From Moniliella sp. 'wahieum' (taxonomy: Eukaryota; Basidiomycota; Moniliellomycetes; Moniliellales; Moniliellaceae), in assembly GCA_003971905.1 (NCBI GenBank), contig RSEE01000003.1, positions 1,178,001 through 1,242,000 of the forward strand: DNA of 64,000 nt, given 5' to 3'. Below, one piece after another: positions 34,040 through 46,289 of the stretch; the stretch's first letter is position 1, and every line of letters begins with the position of its first letter. A program made the translations under genes and the position numbers. The notes below the pieces were generated by a model, which was not told where the DNA came from, ran no database searches, and was given only the letters and a program-made list of their open reading frames with translations.

Positions 34040-34567
34040 ATTAGCGGGCCAGCCGACGAGCAGGCCGTGCTCTGCGCTCGTCTTGGGAACGCATGCGCAT
34101 GACCCCCCCACTTGGTGCGCAATCGGTCTTGTTCTGCACTACAGTGTAGTCCCCAACCGCCTGCGCCTGCGCCAGGTTCTTGGCCAGCCAGCACGTCCGA
34201 CAGCTGCTCGTCCGGAACGTCGTCCAGCCGCTCGTGATGCTACGTGGGCACGAGCAACAAGTAGCCCTTGGACGTGGGAACGTGGGACCGCTGCTGACGC
34301 AGAGTGCGTAGTGCATCAACCATGCACAGGGAGCTGGCCGGGGCAAACCAACCCCATCCTCCAGGAATGCTTAGCTCGTCTCTGTCTCGTACACCTGTTG
34401 CGACGCGATAAGGTGTAGCCAAAGAGGCAGGTGTAGCCCGGTGGGGCATCGGGGCACCGTTCGGTCGAGGTCAGTTTCTCGCCGCAAGCCGCACACTGCC
34501 CCCGCCCAAAAAGCAGCAGGAACCAGCGCAGCACTACCCACGTGGAAGGAATGTAGGCAGGCCGCAT
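34040..34567 (-). CDS. HIT-domain (histidine triad) nucleotide-binding protein, Hnt1-like, frame-disrupted
   Basis: HIT proteins hydrolyse nucleoside phosphoramidates or related AMP conjugates. In order on the minus strand: a CxxC-containing start CAACGEKLTS, then TLIASQQVYETE-like LIASQQVYETETS, SSLCMVDAL, TSKGYLLLVPT directly followed by HHERLDDVPDEQLSDVL, AKNLAQAQAVGDYTVVQNK, IAHQVG and GHAHAFPRR. This is the HIT order: nucleotide-binding strand, helix, then the H-x-H triad. The blocks lie in different frames; one change falls in a G7 run (C at about 34102-34109 on the plus strand). The readable triad is HAH followed by F rather than HxHxH. Start and end are approximate. Confidence 0.62.
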
Positions 34568-36352
34568 TGGTGCTCAACGTGCTGCCCATGCGCCAAGGCA
34601 AGCCGACGGGGCGCGGACGGCCAGAGCACGGCGCAAGGCGGAACGAGACCGCACGCTGGCAGAGAGAGGATGGGCGCGGGACATATACTAAGAAGATGTC
34701 GCACGACACGGAGCACACGGTGGGCTGGGTAGGGAAAGAGCGGCGCTCTACCTGGCGCTGCAAACTAGCCGTGGCGCGCAACCTGAGCGAGCAGTTGCCT
34801 CTCTCGAGTACCTTGTACACACAGTGCACGGGCATGTGCGGTAGTCGGCTCATCTCATCGATTTCGCGAACTTGCGTCGGATTCTCCGGTTGGAACACTC
34901 GGACGGATGGATTGGTGCCAGGCCGGTGGCAGAGGGTTCCAAGGCCGTGGTGAACGTGTTGGACTCAACTCAACGTCGGGACCCTGAAGCCCAGGCCAGG
35001 GGTCGGTTACGAGTGACTGGCAGTTTGATCTCCCGTTGCAAACAATAATAAAGGGGCGCAATAAAGAGAGTCACAATGGCAGCAGCCGGACTTTCCGGTA
35101 TATAAAGGTCGTTTCGGGGTGTCGCTGTTTCTTCCTCGCGAGGCATTGTGTGGCATATGCGCTCCATTGCCACAAAGTGTCTCTCAGTTGCATCATTGCC
35201 ATTATGCCTCCCACGAATTGGGAACGCCCTATGGCAGACAAGGCTGCAATGGATGGACGACGGCTTCTACGCCACGGTTTCGCACGGGGAATCTAGAGGC
35301 GAGGTCGACGAGAGAGGTTCAAGGGATGGGATTACCAAGATAGTGAAATGGGAGCGAAGGGAAGGCGAGGTACCTGCCACGGCCAGTAAGGAGTGGGGGG
35401 TTGAGCGTAGGGAAGAGGGGGAGGGAGAGGGGCATGAGACGGCGATAAATAAGCCATAGAATCAGTACAGAACTGCACCAGGGGAGAATGTGCAAGTCCA
35501 TACGGGAGCAGGGATCGAGCCCTCGCCATGCCTTGGGTCAGTCCCTGAGATATGGAGAGGAAGAGGGGGGGGAGTATGCATAGGGGGAGGCCTCTGGCCT
35601 CAGTAGGCCCGACGTGACAGTCTGAACCAGATCTTGCGTGTCTGAGTGACCATCGAGGGTCCCTGCAAGGACCATGGTGGGCCCGGCGGGTCCCAACCTT
35701 GACGAGCGAATGTCGAAGGAGCGAGGTACGAGAGCAGTGGGTGGCGCGCAGCCGTCCCGAAGCGTGTGGCTATTAGAACGAATTGTGAATCACGGTGCAA
35801 CGGAGCGCAGGCCCAAATGAGGCAGTTACCAGCGAGGCACTGTTGAGAAATCAGCATCATCAGTATCAGTTCCTAGCACTTGCTCACTACCGAGACAGGA
35901 CGACGTACACAAGGACGACTTGCGGCCCAGCTGGCGCGTGATGGGCTGCCGAATGTTGACTGCCAACGGTTCCAGTTTGCCCACCGACTGCTGGTGGAAT
36001 CGTCGTGGCCGTGGGGAGGACCCGGCATGGCAGGATGCACCTTTCCTTGGACCGACGCGAGCCCCATCCGAGCGAAGCGCACGCGACGCGCAGGTTCGCT
36101 CTTGGCCGGGCACGCTGGACCATGTTGTACAAAGGGAGATGCGGGGGCATGGTGCGCGTCGCCAAAGGCGAGCACTTGGGGTTGGTGGCCCGGTGCTGAC
36201 GCCGGCGGAGCCGGAGCAGGCAGGGCCAAAGACGGAACGGGGGTAGGCATGAGGGTCGAACTAGTGGGCGTAGGGCATAGGCGGGGCCAGGAGCGGAGGA
36301 AGAAGGCGCGCGAACGCTGAGATGGTGAGGAGGGGAGGGTAAAGGCTCGTGC
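34568..36352. other. Spacer, possibly with unresolved coding pieces
   Basis: About 1.8 kb. One minus-strand piece at about 34,895-34,770 (VREIDEMSRLPHMPVHCVYK, VLERGNCSLRLRATASLQR) reads like protein and may be an upstream exon of the HIT gene or a separate gene; I cannot place it. A TATATAAAG sequence occurs at about 35098-35107 on the plus strand, followed only by a 30-codon ORF (35204). The rest shows nothing. Confidence 0.4.
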
Positions 36353-36772
36353 TCAAACGACGACGAATGCGGCGGAGACAGTTGGCCCGCCTGGTTGACC
36401 TCGGAAAAGATGGCGCCCGCCGCGCGACCAGCAATGGGCGCGCTGCTGGCGGGGGATGGGCGCGACGGGCTGGGCAACATAGTCGGCCGGCACCTGGCCA
36501 ATGAGGTACTCCTCCAACAGCAGATAGGCGCTGTTGGAGTGCACGTGCTGGATCGGGTCGTCGAGCACATCGCCGAGATCCTTGCCGGCAAACTGGAGAA
36601 TCAGGTCCTCGCCGCCAGGATGGTCGAGGACAAAGTCCGACAGGTCGTACACCTGGCGGTTGTAGATGACCCAGCAGTCGTTGAGGCGGGCGTGGCGGGC
36701 CACCTCGGCGGGAGGGATGATGCGGAGGCCGTTGGCGACGGGGGCATTGACATTGTCAAACCAGCGAGCCAT
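36353..36772 (-). CDS. Cytochrome b5-domain protein (fatty-acid-2-hydroxylase-type b5)
   Basis: Haem-binding electron-transfer domain. Start MARWFDNVNAPVANGLRIIP at 36772, then EVARHARLNDCWVIYNRQVY, the haem motif LDHPGGEDLILQFAGKDLGD, and the second histidine in DPIQHVHSNSAYLLLEEYLI. The DPxxHxHSxSAY spacing is that of the b5 domain at the N-terminus of Scs7/FA2H fatty acid 2-hydroxylases. The hydroxylase part, with its membrane spans and histidine clusters, was looked for down to 35.0 kb and not found. The frame shifts after about residue 100, and a Ser/Pro-rich sequence follows in another frame. It may be a stand-alone b5 protein or a truncated hydroxylase. Confidence 0.72.
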   Translation of the reverse strand: MARWFDNVNAPVANGLRIIPPAEVARHARLNDCWVIYNRQVYDLSDFVLDHPGGEDLILQFAGKDLGDVLDDPIQHVHSNSAYLLLEEYLIGQVPADYVAQPVAPIPRQQRAHCWSRGGRHLFRGQPGGPTVSAAFVVV

Positions 36773-37678
36773 GGTGGGCGATCGGAGCAACACGCGGGAC
36801 GGCGGGGAGGGGTCGCGAGGGCGGAGCGGAGGGCGTGAAGCGGGAGGCTGGACGCTGGGAGGCCAAGGCGGGGGGTGGTGGGCAGAGGGGCGGGGCGCAG
36901 TGTGCTGTGGGCTGCTGGTGGGTCTGGGGGCTGAGGCACTCGACATGCATCCAAATTCAATCCAGCCGTTCTGCGGTGAGGCTCACCGGTGGGCTGCGAC
37001 GCAACCACGCAAACAGCGGCAGGCAGGCGCTGGCACCCGCGGGGCTTGCCGCCCCACCAGGCCACTGCACGCCGCAGCCGCCGCAGGGGGGCAGCCCAGT
37101 GCCCGCACGCACCGCAGCGCACCGTGCAGTGCCTGGCAGCGGGCGCAGCTGCCCCCGTGCTGCGCCCTACTGCCGCCGTGCTGCCACAGCGCTTTAGATC
37201 TCAGACTATGTAGGCCTCCGTTTGTTACATCCTGTAAACACCGCACTGCGTCACGCTCACGCGTCACACGTCACGCGCCCCACGTCACGCGCCCCACGCA
37301 CCAACCCAAGCCGTGGTGGGGTCGTACGTAGTCTGTCGCCGCCTGTGGCAAATGAAATGCATGATTGCCCAATCCCACTGGCGCTGTGCCCAGCGCTTTC
37401 AACTCCCGGCCACACTGCTGGCACACGCCCGACCCCAGCGTCAATATGGATCATCGATCAGCGCTCAGCACCCGAGTCAATCTCAGACTGAGATCTCAGC
37501 GCCTCAGCCGGCAACCTCAGAACACAGAACACACCGAGGACTGCGGACTGCGTGTCGACTACTGCGTACTGCGTCCCAGGTGGGCTCCAAGCTCCATGCC
37601 AGCCCAGGTGTCAGGATGCAGGACCCCGGTATGTACAGTGCTCTCTTTGCCGGTTCTCAATATTCACTCTCTGCGCTG

Positions 37679-37701
37679 CGATGCATCATGCATCATGCAT
37701 C
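37679..37701. repeat. ATGCATC tandem cluster
   Basis: Three overlapping copies of ATGCATC, a unit containing the palindrome ATGCAT. Related GCATGATGCATG clusters lie at 378-398, 6799-6810, 14611-14620 and 15133-15151. Confidence 0.85.
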
Positions 37702-38005
37702 CGATGGGACCGATGGTATAAGGCCTGAGGCTCAGGCGCTCAGGCCTGAAGGAGGCCTGCTAAGGCACTCAGCGCGATCCACTACTGTGAGCTTCTGAAC
37801 ATTCAGTACTTCTGGGACTCATTTCCCTCTGCGCCTGTGAGCGCCTGCGCTTAGGACAGACAGACCACAAGCAACGATACTCGAGCAGTAAGCACTAGCA
37901 TACCACCGCATCCAAGATCCAAGTCCAGACTGGCCCAGACTACGCATTGATCGGGGCTTCCAAGCTTCAAGCCTCAAGGAGATAGATAAACGTTAAATAT
38001 TAACT

Positions 38006-38037
38006 CGTCGATCGTCGATCATCGATCATCGATCGAC
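38006..38037. repeat. ATCGATC tandem cluster
   Basis: TCGTCGATCGTCGATC then ATCGATC twice and GATCGACG. The words CGATCATCGATCAGCGC also occur near 32866, 37446 and 60899, so it is a dispersed word family. Confidence 0.85.
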
Positions 38038-38079
38038 GCCCCCCCTGTTGTGCGGGCAATGCGTTGCCAGATCGAAGTT

Positions 38080-38100
38080 GGTCACCGGTCACCGGTCACT
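38080..38100. repeat. GGTCACC tandem cluster
   Basis: Overlapping copies of GGTCACC/CACCGGTCAC, followed by CACTAGCACTAGTC and CATGTCACATG words to about 38147. A near-identical cluster lies at 63737-63758. Confidence 0.85.
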
Positions 38101-38424
38101 TGCTCACTAGCACTAGTCAATGTCATGCATATCACATGTCACATGCCACCGATCAGTAATCGTTGACCGGTGACCATCGATCATCTGCCACACCGAGCCA
38201 CAGCAGAGTCACTAGGCACTCGTCTTACAGTCATCTGCATGGGCCCGTTTGGCCCTGGGCGGCACTGGCGTTGGCTACGCCGTGAAGAAATTCGACATGG
38301 GCGTGCGCTGGCAAAGCTTACTTCCAACATAGCGCAGGATTGGAAATTTAACGGGCCACCACACAGCGCCCCCCTGCCCCAGCCGGGCTCCCCCTCGGCT
38401 TTACCTGCTGTAAAATTTAATCCT

Positions 38425-38454
38425 GACCGGCTACCGGCTACCGGCTACCGGCTA
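38425..38454. repeat. CCGGCTA tandem repeat
   Basis: Four copies of the heptamer CCGGCTA in direct tandem. Confidence 0.9.
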
Positions 38455-41400
38455 GCTTTGCCCTGCGTTTCCTCGCCCCACTGGCCACCTGAGCCCCGCG
38501 AACCCAGCCCCGGCGCCAGTCTCTCAGCGCTCAGCCTGAGCTCTCACTGGTCACTAGTCACCAGTCACCGGTCCCCCGACAAGCTGCTGCGGCGTGCAGC
38601 ACCAGCTGGAACATGTAAGCGCTAAACTGTACCCCGCTTGCTGCACCCTGTCTGCTGCACCCTGCGCGGTGCCAACGCTGGGCTAACGCTGGCCGCGGCT
38701 GGGATTTGTGTACAGTAAGAAGCAGTCACGCGGCGCTGCCACGTTGCTCCCACACACGCAAAAACAAACAATCAAGGTCACGTTGTGCCAGCCACCAGGG
38801 CGACATGTGTCGACATGTCAACACGTCACCCATGTCACATCCATCGCACCCTAGCCTCATTGGTGATCGGTGATCGCTCAGCCTCAGCGCTGCTCAGCCG
38901 CAGCGCTCCGCACTTGCCAACATGTCAATGTCCCCTTAGGCCTCGGGCCTAGCTTACTGATGGCCTTGCCAGTGTGTCACGTGTCCCACACGCCAGGATT
39001 GCTCCCTTTCGCATTTGAAATGTTACATCTCAGAATCTGATGCATGCCTTGCCAAGGAGAGCCACGCAGGCCAGCGCCAAGGTGGTCTATTGACACAAAA
39101 ATGCGCACAAAACAAACGAATTCCTTCTTGCCCAAGGCGCTATATATACAACGACAAGTGTCTCCATCTTGCATCTCGGCGGTCCACAGAGGTTAGGAAT
39201 TGGAGATACACAGCCTACTACTGTGTTATAATAGAGGCGGCTTAGTGCCCCCAGCAAAAGAGTCCCTTCGATACAAGAAGACGATCAGTAGGGTTCTTCG
39301 TTCCGACTCCCACCACCTCTGGCACCGCCAGTTGTGCGTCCACCAGTGAGAGTAGCACCGTTTAGCGCCTGTTCCGTATGCTTCCCCATGGTACCTTTTC
39401 AATGCGCAGGTGCTGAGGATGCCGTGTGCGTGAGGGTCACACACAACAGAGAGGGTTATACTGTTGACACCTTATTGGTAGTATTGTGCCCTTCGCCCGG
39501 CGGGTGACATCTGTGTTGGGGATAATTTTTCGCTCAATTTTTTTGGAACGTGACGCACAAAGGTCATTGACCCGACCCTGCCTTAGAAACCGCTCTGCAG
39601 TCAGATGTACAAACCCAGCAGCGATTGTTAATTCACGTATATCAAGTCGAGCAAAATCAAGGCAAGGGGAAGAGGACGAGGACGAGGGGGTAGTAGTAGA
39701 GAGAGGGGAGAGGGCATTATGGATTGAGAATGGGGCGGCGCACATAAATTAACGGGCGAGGTGTATAAAAGCACTCGCACGCGGGAGATGAGCTTGCCTA
39801 TGGCTAGTATATTCTGTCGTACAGCAGCCTATGGTGCGCATCTGATGCATCAGAGAGGCCTCAGGTGTGGCAACACCATATGGCTGATCAGTCTTGGCCC
39901 TTAATTCAAACGATCAGTCCGGAGAGAGGGCACAGAACTCTGGGGGGCAAAAGCTGGAAGGCCGATTTCTGCATCTGCACTCGTATCCCCTCTGCATGTT
40001 CCCTGTTATCAAGGAACCGTCGCTTCTATGGGGGCAACGCGACCTACACTCGACAAATGCGCAGGTCTTCTATCTCTCATCCTTCTATCCATTCCATAGA
40101 TGCCTAATAGCCAACCACACGCCCCACCATACCTCACCCCGACTCTGCATGTCCACACACCCTATCCTAACCAAAATCCCACCAACATATACTACTTTGG
40201 TGTTACGGGCTGCGTTGGATCTGAGATATAATAGTCCGAGCCAAGCTAAGACTTACCTGCCCCGCACAAGCCCAATAGAGCGCGCTTCCGCAGTCCAACC
40301 AAGTATGATGATGGTTGGCTAAATTAGGCACGGTGGCCCCAGTAGCCATGTGTCCGCGCGACAATCGTCGCCCCCTCCCAAGTCCAAGTCGGATGGCCTA
40401 AATAAGACCAGCAAAAGCTTGGGGTATCTTTGCACGACTGTCGTCTCCGTTCCCGCTTCCTTTTCCTTTCTGGGCTGCGCCTGCCGCAACCAACCCCTCT
40501 GTTGACGTGTCTTCCATTCTACACCCCTTCGTGTATCCGTTTTCCCTTTTGATCTAGCCTGTACCCTGGTTTTGGTGGAGATCCTTTCCCCACCTTTCAT
40601 TCTCGTCCTCTTTCGTCTTCACTCTCGTCCCTGGCCGCCCATCCAGTCCGACTCCTACCCGTTTTAATTCCCAGCCAATTGATCCAGTTCAGGCAGTCTC
40701 CTCTCCTCTTAGCTTCCATCTTCTCTTCCGACCTCGTCCTCCAGCTCTCCATCCGTCCAGTCGCGCGAGCCTTCCTTCAGCCGCGTCGGTTCCCCGTATC
40801 AGCGCATCGCGTGGGTTCCTGTCCAGCCACGTCTCGACAGCCGTCCCTGTCCAGTCTCAGCTCTGGCAGTATTTGTCCGCCACTGCCTCCTCCAGTCCCT
40901 AAGCCCCGGGGGCTTCAGACACGTTACTACGGCCCAAGCTGGTGCATACTGATGTGACCGGATCCCGATGCCAAGCGAGACAGCAATCAAGAACTGGGCC
41001 AATAGACGATAGGGATTGATTGCTGGTGAGCGATAGTAGAGGTAGCGGAGAGGGAGGAGGAGGAGGGAGTGGAAGAGGGAAAACTAAGAGCTACGACTGC
41101 CGGGCTGCTAGATAGGAGGCCAGTCAGCCAGCCACATTTCCGCCCGAGCGGAACTAGCGGAGCTAGCCGCTGGATTGAAGTGGCTGGGAGCGCCAGAGTC
41201 CGGCTATGCCTTTGGCACACCGCATTAGTGTCCCAACAATACGCCGCCTTGTCACATGTGCAGCCGCGTCGGCTTCGCGCCCAACAAAGGCCACTCCTCG
41301 TCACTAACCCAGTTCGGATCCACCCACTAGCCCAAGCCCGAAACTACCGTGAGTCGACTTGCCGTCTCCTAAGGGATTGGACCCCATAAACCTGGGCGAG

Positions 41401-43877
41401 CCCCCTGGCTGGGTCTGCCCGTGGCATAAGATCCTCCACGGTCTGCTTCACGCAGTTGAGCCGATATACCCAGTCACACCATTATGCATCGGACGCTCCC
41501 CCATTTTGTGTGGGCCTTGCCTACTACCACAAGTATATTGCTCTTTCCTCTGAGTATAGACAAAACACTACACCTACTCTACTCATATACATCAATTAAG
41601 GACGAATGGATGGGAAGGGCAGGCAGATGTGTACAGCGCGAAGCCCACATATGTACGATGAGCGATGTGAGGCATAACTTTTTTCCCTTGAGCCTTAGCG
41701 CCGTAACAGAGTATTGATAGGTACAAGCTGAACAGATTCTTGGCGTCAGCGAATGAAGGCAAGAAGTATGCAAAAAGAATATTCCCCAACTAACACACAC
41801 ACACGTGTTTGGGTACTTTAACTCTTGTCCAGTTCTGCCCGAAGCATAATGACGGTGTCACGGAGCGACGGAGGTCGGAGGAGCCGGCCCGCGCTCATCC
41901 TACCCTCCCATTTATTTGTGTACCTTTTACCTAGATCTTCTACCCACAAGACTGGCTGACTTTTGTCTGAAAGTCGAACACACCCAACACATGTATACAG
42001 TCCCTGTGGTACCTGCAAAATGATCCGTACGTTCGCCTTTGGGGTCACTGATTTGATCTCCCCGCCGGCCTGGAATTGTTTATGGGTGTTTTGGCTGGGG
42101 ACGCAAGCAAACTCTCCCATCACTTTGGATTCCTATACACACTTGTGTCTGTTTTTGACACGTCTGACATCCTAATCGAATGGTCGTTTTGACCACCACA
42201 GCGTGGCGAGACCCCCCCATCCTTCTGATTATATCGACAAACCAGTAAAGAGATGAAAGGGGAATGGCCATGTCTTCTTTTCAGCGTGAGTCTGACTGCA
42301 TATCGACCGTGCTCCAACTCTCTGTTCTGTCTCTGCCCCTATGAGGCTCTCCTCTTCTTGAAGTATACCGAACCATAATTTCTTCTCTTTCTCGCCAGAG
42401 AGCGGTCGAGTGCATCCAGACTGCTATCGCGAGCATCTCCGTTACTAGGACACTACACGCTCCCTCCGCAGCTGATGCAAGGACGGGTGGAACTCCAAAT
42501 TGACACGACTTATACTGCAGTCCTATACTAGTCGAAAATATTCCCCCAAACGACACGGTTAAGTGACGGTCCAGGATACCTGCCAGTCACCAAAAGAGGG
42601 AGGGCCTACTGTATGCCAGACGAAATTTTCCTAGCAGATCCGACGGCCTTCTAATATACGGAAGCCACCGGAACTGCTCAGGCCGTGTGAGCTGGAACCG
42701 GGTCAGTCATGCGGGGGGAGGGAAAGGAGGCGCAGACCAAGCGTGCGACACAGAGACGATGTAAATCATGAGAGCGTAACGCAGCCACGAGCAGTGTGTC
42801 CAGACCCCGATCAGTTGGTGCCAATTACAATAGCCGAGAAGAGAGACGCAGAAGGCGCTTTCCCCTGAAATCCCGGCCCTATCTCCTCTTCGTCAAGTTG
42901 GAGGTCCGTCTTAACCACAACAACTACAGGGGAAGGCAGTGGACGAACCCTGTAGAGTAAATGTTTGCTGCCATACCGTACCGCATGTGGCCCCAGTGCC
43001 ACGGAAACTTACCTCGTTCATCATTTCCGGCAGAAGAGCGATAGGTAAAACAAAAATCCACAGGGTTAGACGGACAAGTGCGCGGATACTAATGCTTAAT
43101 TCCCTCCTGCATATAGACCACTCTGCAGAATATCCCACGCCTGGGCCCTTTTCATGTGAGTACTCAGTACTACTCGTCCGCTCCCACAGAGAGATTTTTG
43201 GTCTCAAAACACTTGTCTCATACGCTCCTGACCATATTGGCGCCAAAACTTCCATCTACTATGTTGGGAGGGGTGGCTCTGTCTCTGCAGGCGTCGCTCG
43301 GCCTGTTGTCCTATGATGCTCTGTTACTGTCCGTGCGTGGCTCCCATCTGCTTGTGCCCTTCTTGAGGCCTCCCTCGGGGAGCTATGCTCGCTGATGCGC
43401 GTATGCGGGGCTGAGTGTTGCTTGAGGGTTGGGGCGTGACGCACATGAGGGGTTGAGGGTTGGGGTGGCATTGGCGGTCACATGCTCATGTCGATCACAG
43501 GGATGGTGGGGTACGGAGCGCATCACGTAAGCCTGGGCGTCACAAGGGCGACCGACACGGCACGTGACGGGCGAGCCAACAAGCCCGCCCAGCGAGGGTG
43601 ACAGTTTCAAAACAGGTAGAAAAAAACAGAAGAGAAGGCGCCGGCCAGCCGCCCAGCACCAGGCCGCGCCGAGGAACACGCCGCACGCGGGCAGTGCTGC
43701 GGCGGCGCGCACGCGGCCAGTCTGAGCCAGACCGGCCCACGCGGCTCGATGGTGGCGGCGTGTGGCGACCAAGCGGCTCTGCTGCCCGGTTTGCATTCGG
43801 CATTCGCATTCCGCAGCTGCCCGCCCACTCGGCACTTCCGCCCGGCGCCCTTGGCCCCCTCCCACCAACTCCCCGCC

Positions 43878-44989
<1,112 letters not shown>

Positions 44990-45512
44990 GCTCCTCTCGA
45001 GGAGGGGAGGCTAGCTGTATGCCTCGGGGCTACCCCGCCAGGACTTTCGTCGGTCCTTTCCTAGGCAGATTGAGGCTCACGTCTTTGCCCCCCCCCCCCC
45101 CCCTCCCCTTCTTGGCCTGCGTATTGCCATGTTTCATTCGATGATGGTCCTTACGCGTGAACTTGGTCAGTGCTGCAGCTTCAGTGTAGCCTGCCCTTGC
45201 TTGGCTTGTCCCGGGAAAACATCCGTTAGGTTGGTGTGGTCCCGGCAAAGGCTTGTACTAGACGTCTATCTGCAAACCCAACCTCTCACCCCCAAACCCA
45301 CATAGCGAGGTACATCTAAGCTGCGCCAAAACTAGTACGTGAGCGACCAATTCCCAATCCCACAGACTGCCGTCGTCGTACAGCACGCATCGCATACGGC
45401 CCTCGCCCGAATCCCGACCTGAAACTCAGCATTCCGTACCAGATGCATTAGGCCAGGGAAAGGAGGCACCAAGCGAACCAACGGGTCTGCCAGCCTTGCC
45501 AGAGGGACTGCC
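44990..45512. other. Convergent spacer GLC7/NDUFB4
   Basis: About 520 nt of 3' flanks. It contains a C run of about 14 at 45090-45104. No gene was seen. Confidence 0.5.
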
Positions 45513-46095
45513 CTAGGCACTCGCCTCGGCAGCCTTCTTGGCCGCGAGCCACTCGTCAAAGTCACCAAGGATGTATGTTTTCAAATACTCGGCGCGCTCT
45601 GGGTCATTGCGATGCGGCCAGCGAGTGTAAGGGTCAAATTGCAAGTTGGTGCGGAAGGGGGCGGTGTAGAGCTGTGGAAAGAGAGGTTAGTCCTTGTGCT
45701 TGTTGTTGTTGTTGTCTTGCCTGCCATCCTGGTTGGTCCTTCTCCCAGTGGCAGCGAGAGCAAGCGCCGCGAAGGACGGCAACGGAGAAAAACAAACGTA
45801 CCGCGTCGTCCCACACCAACCAGGCAACAAAAGAGGGAACGATGATGCAGCCAATGATGACCACAGCCGTGGCGGTGGGGGTAAACTCAAAGTTACGGTC
45901 GGTGTGGTTTCGCATCACCGCCCACCGCTCCACATTTTCCGATTTGCGCAGCGCCCATTGAGCTTGGATGAAGGGATCGCGGTTCGGCCCATGGGCATCG
46001 AGTTGGCGTGCAGATGCCCTAAGTTGGACCGGGCGCGAGGCGCGCACAGCAGGCGCCAAGGATGCCCGGAGAAGCGAAGCACCCGTCGCGCGCAT
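45513..46095 (-). CDS. Complex I accessory subunit, NDUFB4 (B15)-like
   Basis: Small single-span subunit of mitochondrial NADH:ubiquinone oxidoreductase. Start MRATGASLLRASLAPAVRAS at 46095 is a good mitochondrial presequence. It continues RDPFIQAQWALRKSENVERW, AVMRNHTDRNFEFTPTA and the membrane span TAVVIIGCIIVPSFVAWLVW with DDA. The intron 45801-45672 (GTACGT...CCACAG, 130 nt) joins to LYTAPFRTNLQFDPYTRWPH and ends DEWLAAKKAAEASA. Both exons keep frame, giving about 150 residues with no error. The presence of complex I excludes Saccharomyces-type yeasts. It is divergent from the carboxypeptidase gene with only about 195 nt between starts. Confidence 0.82.
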
Positions 46096-46289
46096 CGTTC
46101 TGTCCCAATGGTGGTGGGGGCGCCCGTCTGGCCTGGACGGGCTCGGGCAGGCCATTACAAAGCAGCCAGCGGCGGAATGCACAATGCACCGCACCGGCGG
46201 CGGAATTTCCCAGGTTGATATAATCGTCGATCGCTATCAGCACGGCCCAGATGGGACGTTTTGGGTTGGTACCACCAGCCTGGTTTACC
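46096..46289. promoter_or_regulatory. Short divergent promoter NDUFB4/carboxypeptidase
   Basis: 194 nt between opposed starts. Must contain both core promoters if the carboxypeptidase start is right. No clear TATA box. Confidence 0.4.

Larger units (their letters stand above)
36773..43877. other. Seven-kilobase region with no recognised gene; lower-GC core about 39.0-43.4 kb
   Basis: No conserved protein, tRNA or transposon remnant was found on either strand, and all open frames are short. The outer part (37.2-38.9 kb) is GC-rich and full of short repeated words: TCACGCGCC units (37254-37300), GATC/AGCGCTCAG (37447-37507), ATGCATC (37679-37701), AGGCCT/CTCAGG (37721-37760), ATCGATC (38006-38037), GGTCACC (38080-38100), CCGGCTA (38425-38454), CAGTCACC (38541-38573) and GATCGGT/CAGCGCT (38861-38910). 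The middle is visibly less GC-rich than the flanking genes. TATAAAA occurs at 39764-39770 without a gene after it. The absence of genes over 7 kb is exceptional for this window. Confidence 0.6.

Noticed and set aside
35480-35530. T-arm-like sequence GGGATCGAGCCC suggesting a tRNA
   Set aside because: No A box, acceptor stem or anticodon arm could be built around it.
38006-38910. CRISPR-like or transposon-end repeats
   Set aside because: Units are 6-8 nt in overlapping tandem with no unique spacers, no inverted terminal repeats and no transposase; the genome is eukaryotic.
41818-42123. A 101-codon minus-strand frame in the lower-GC region
   Set aside because: Starts and ends without recognisable signals and resembles no family; length is expected by chance at this GC level.
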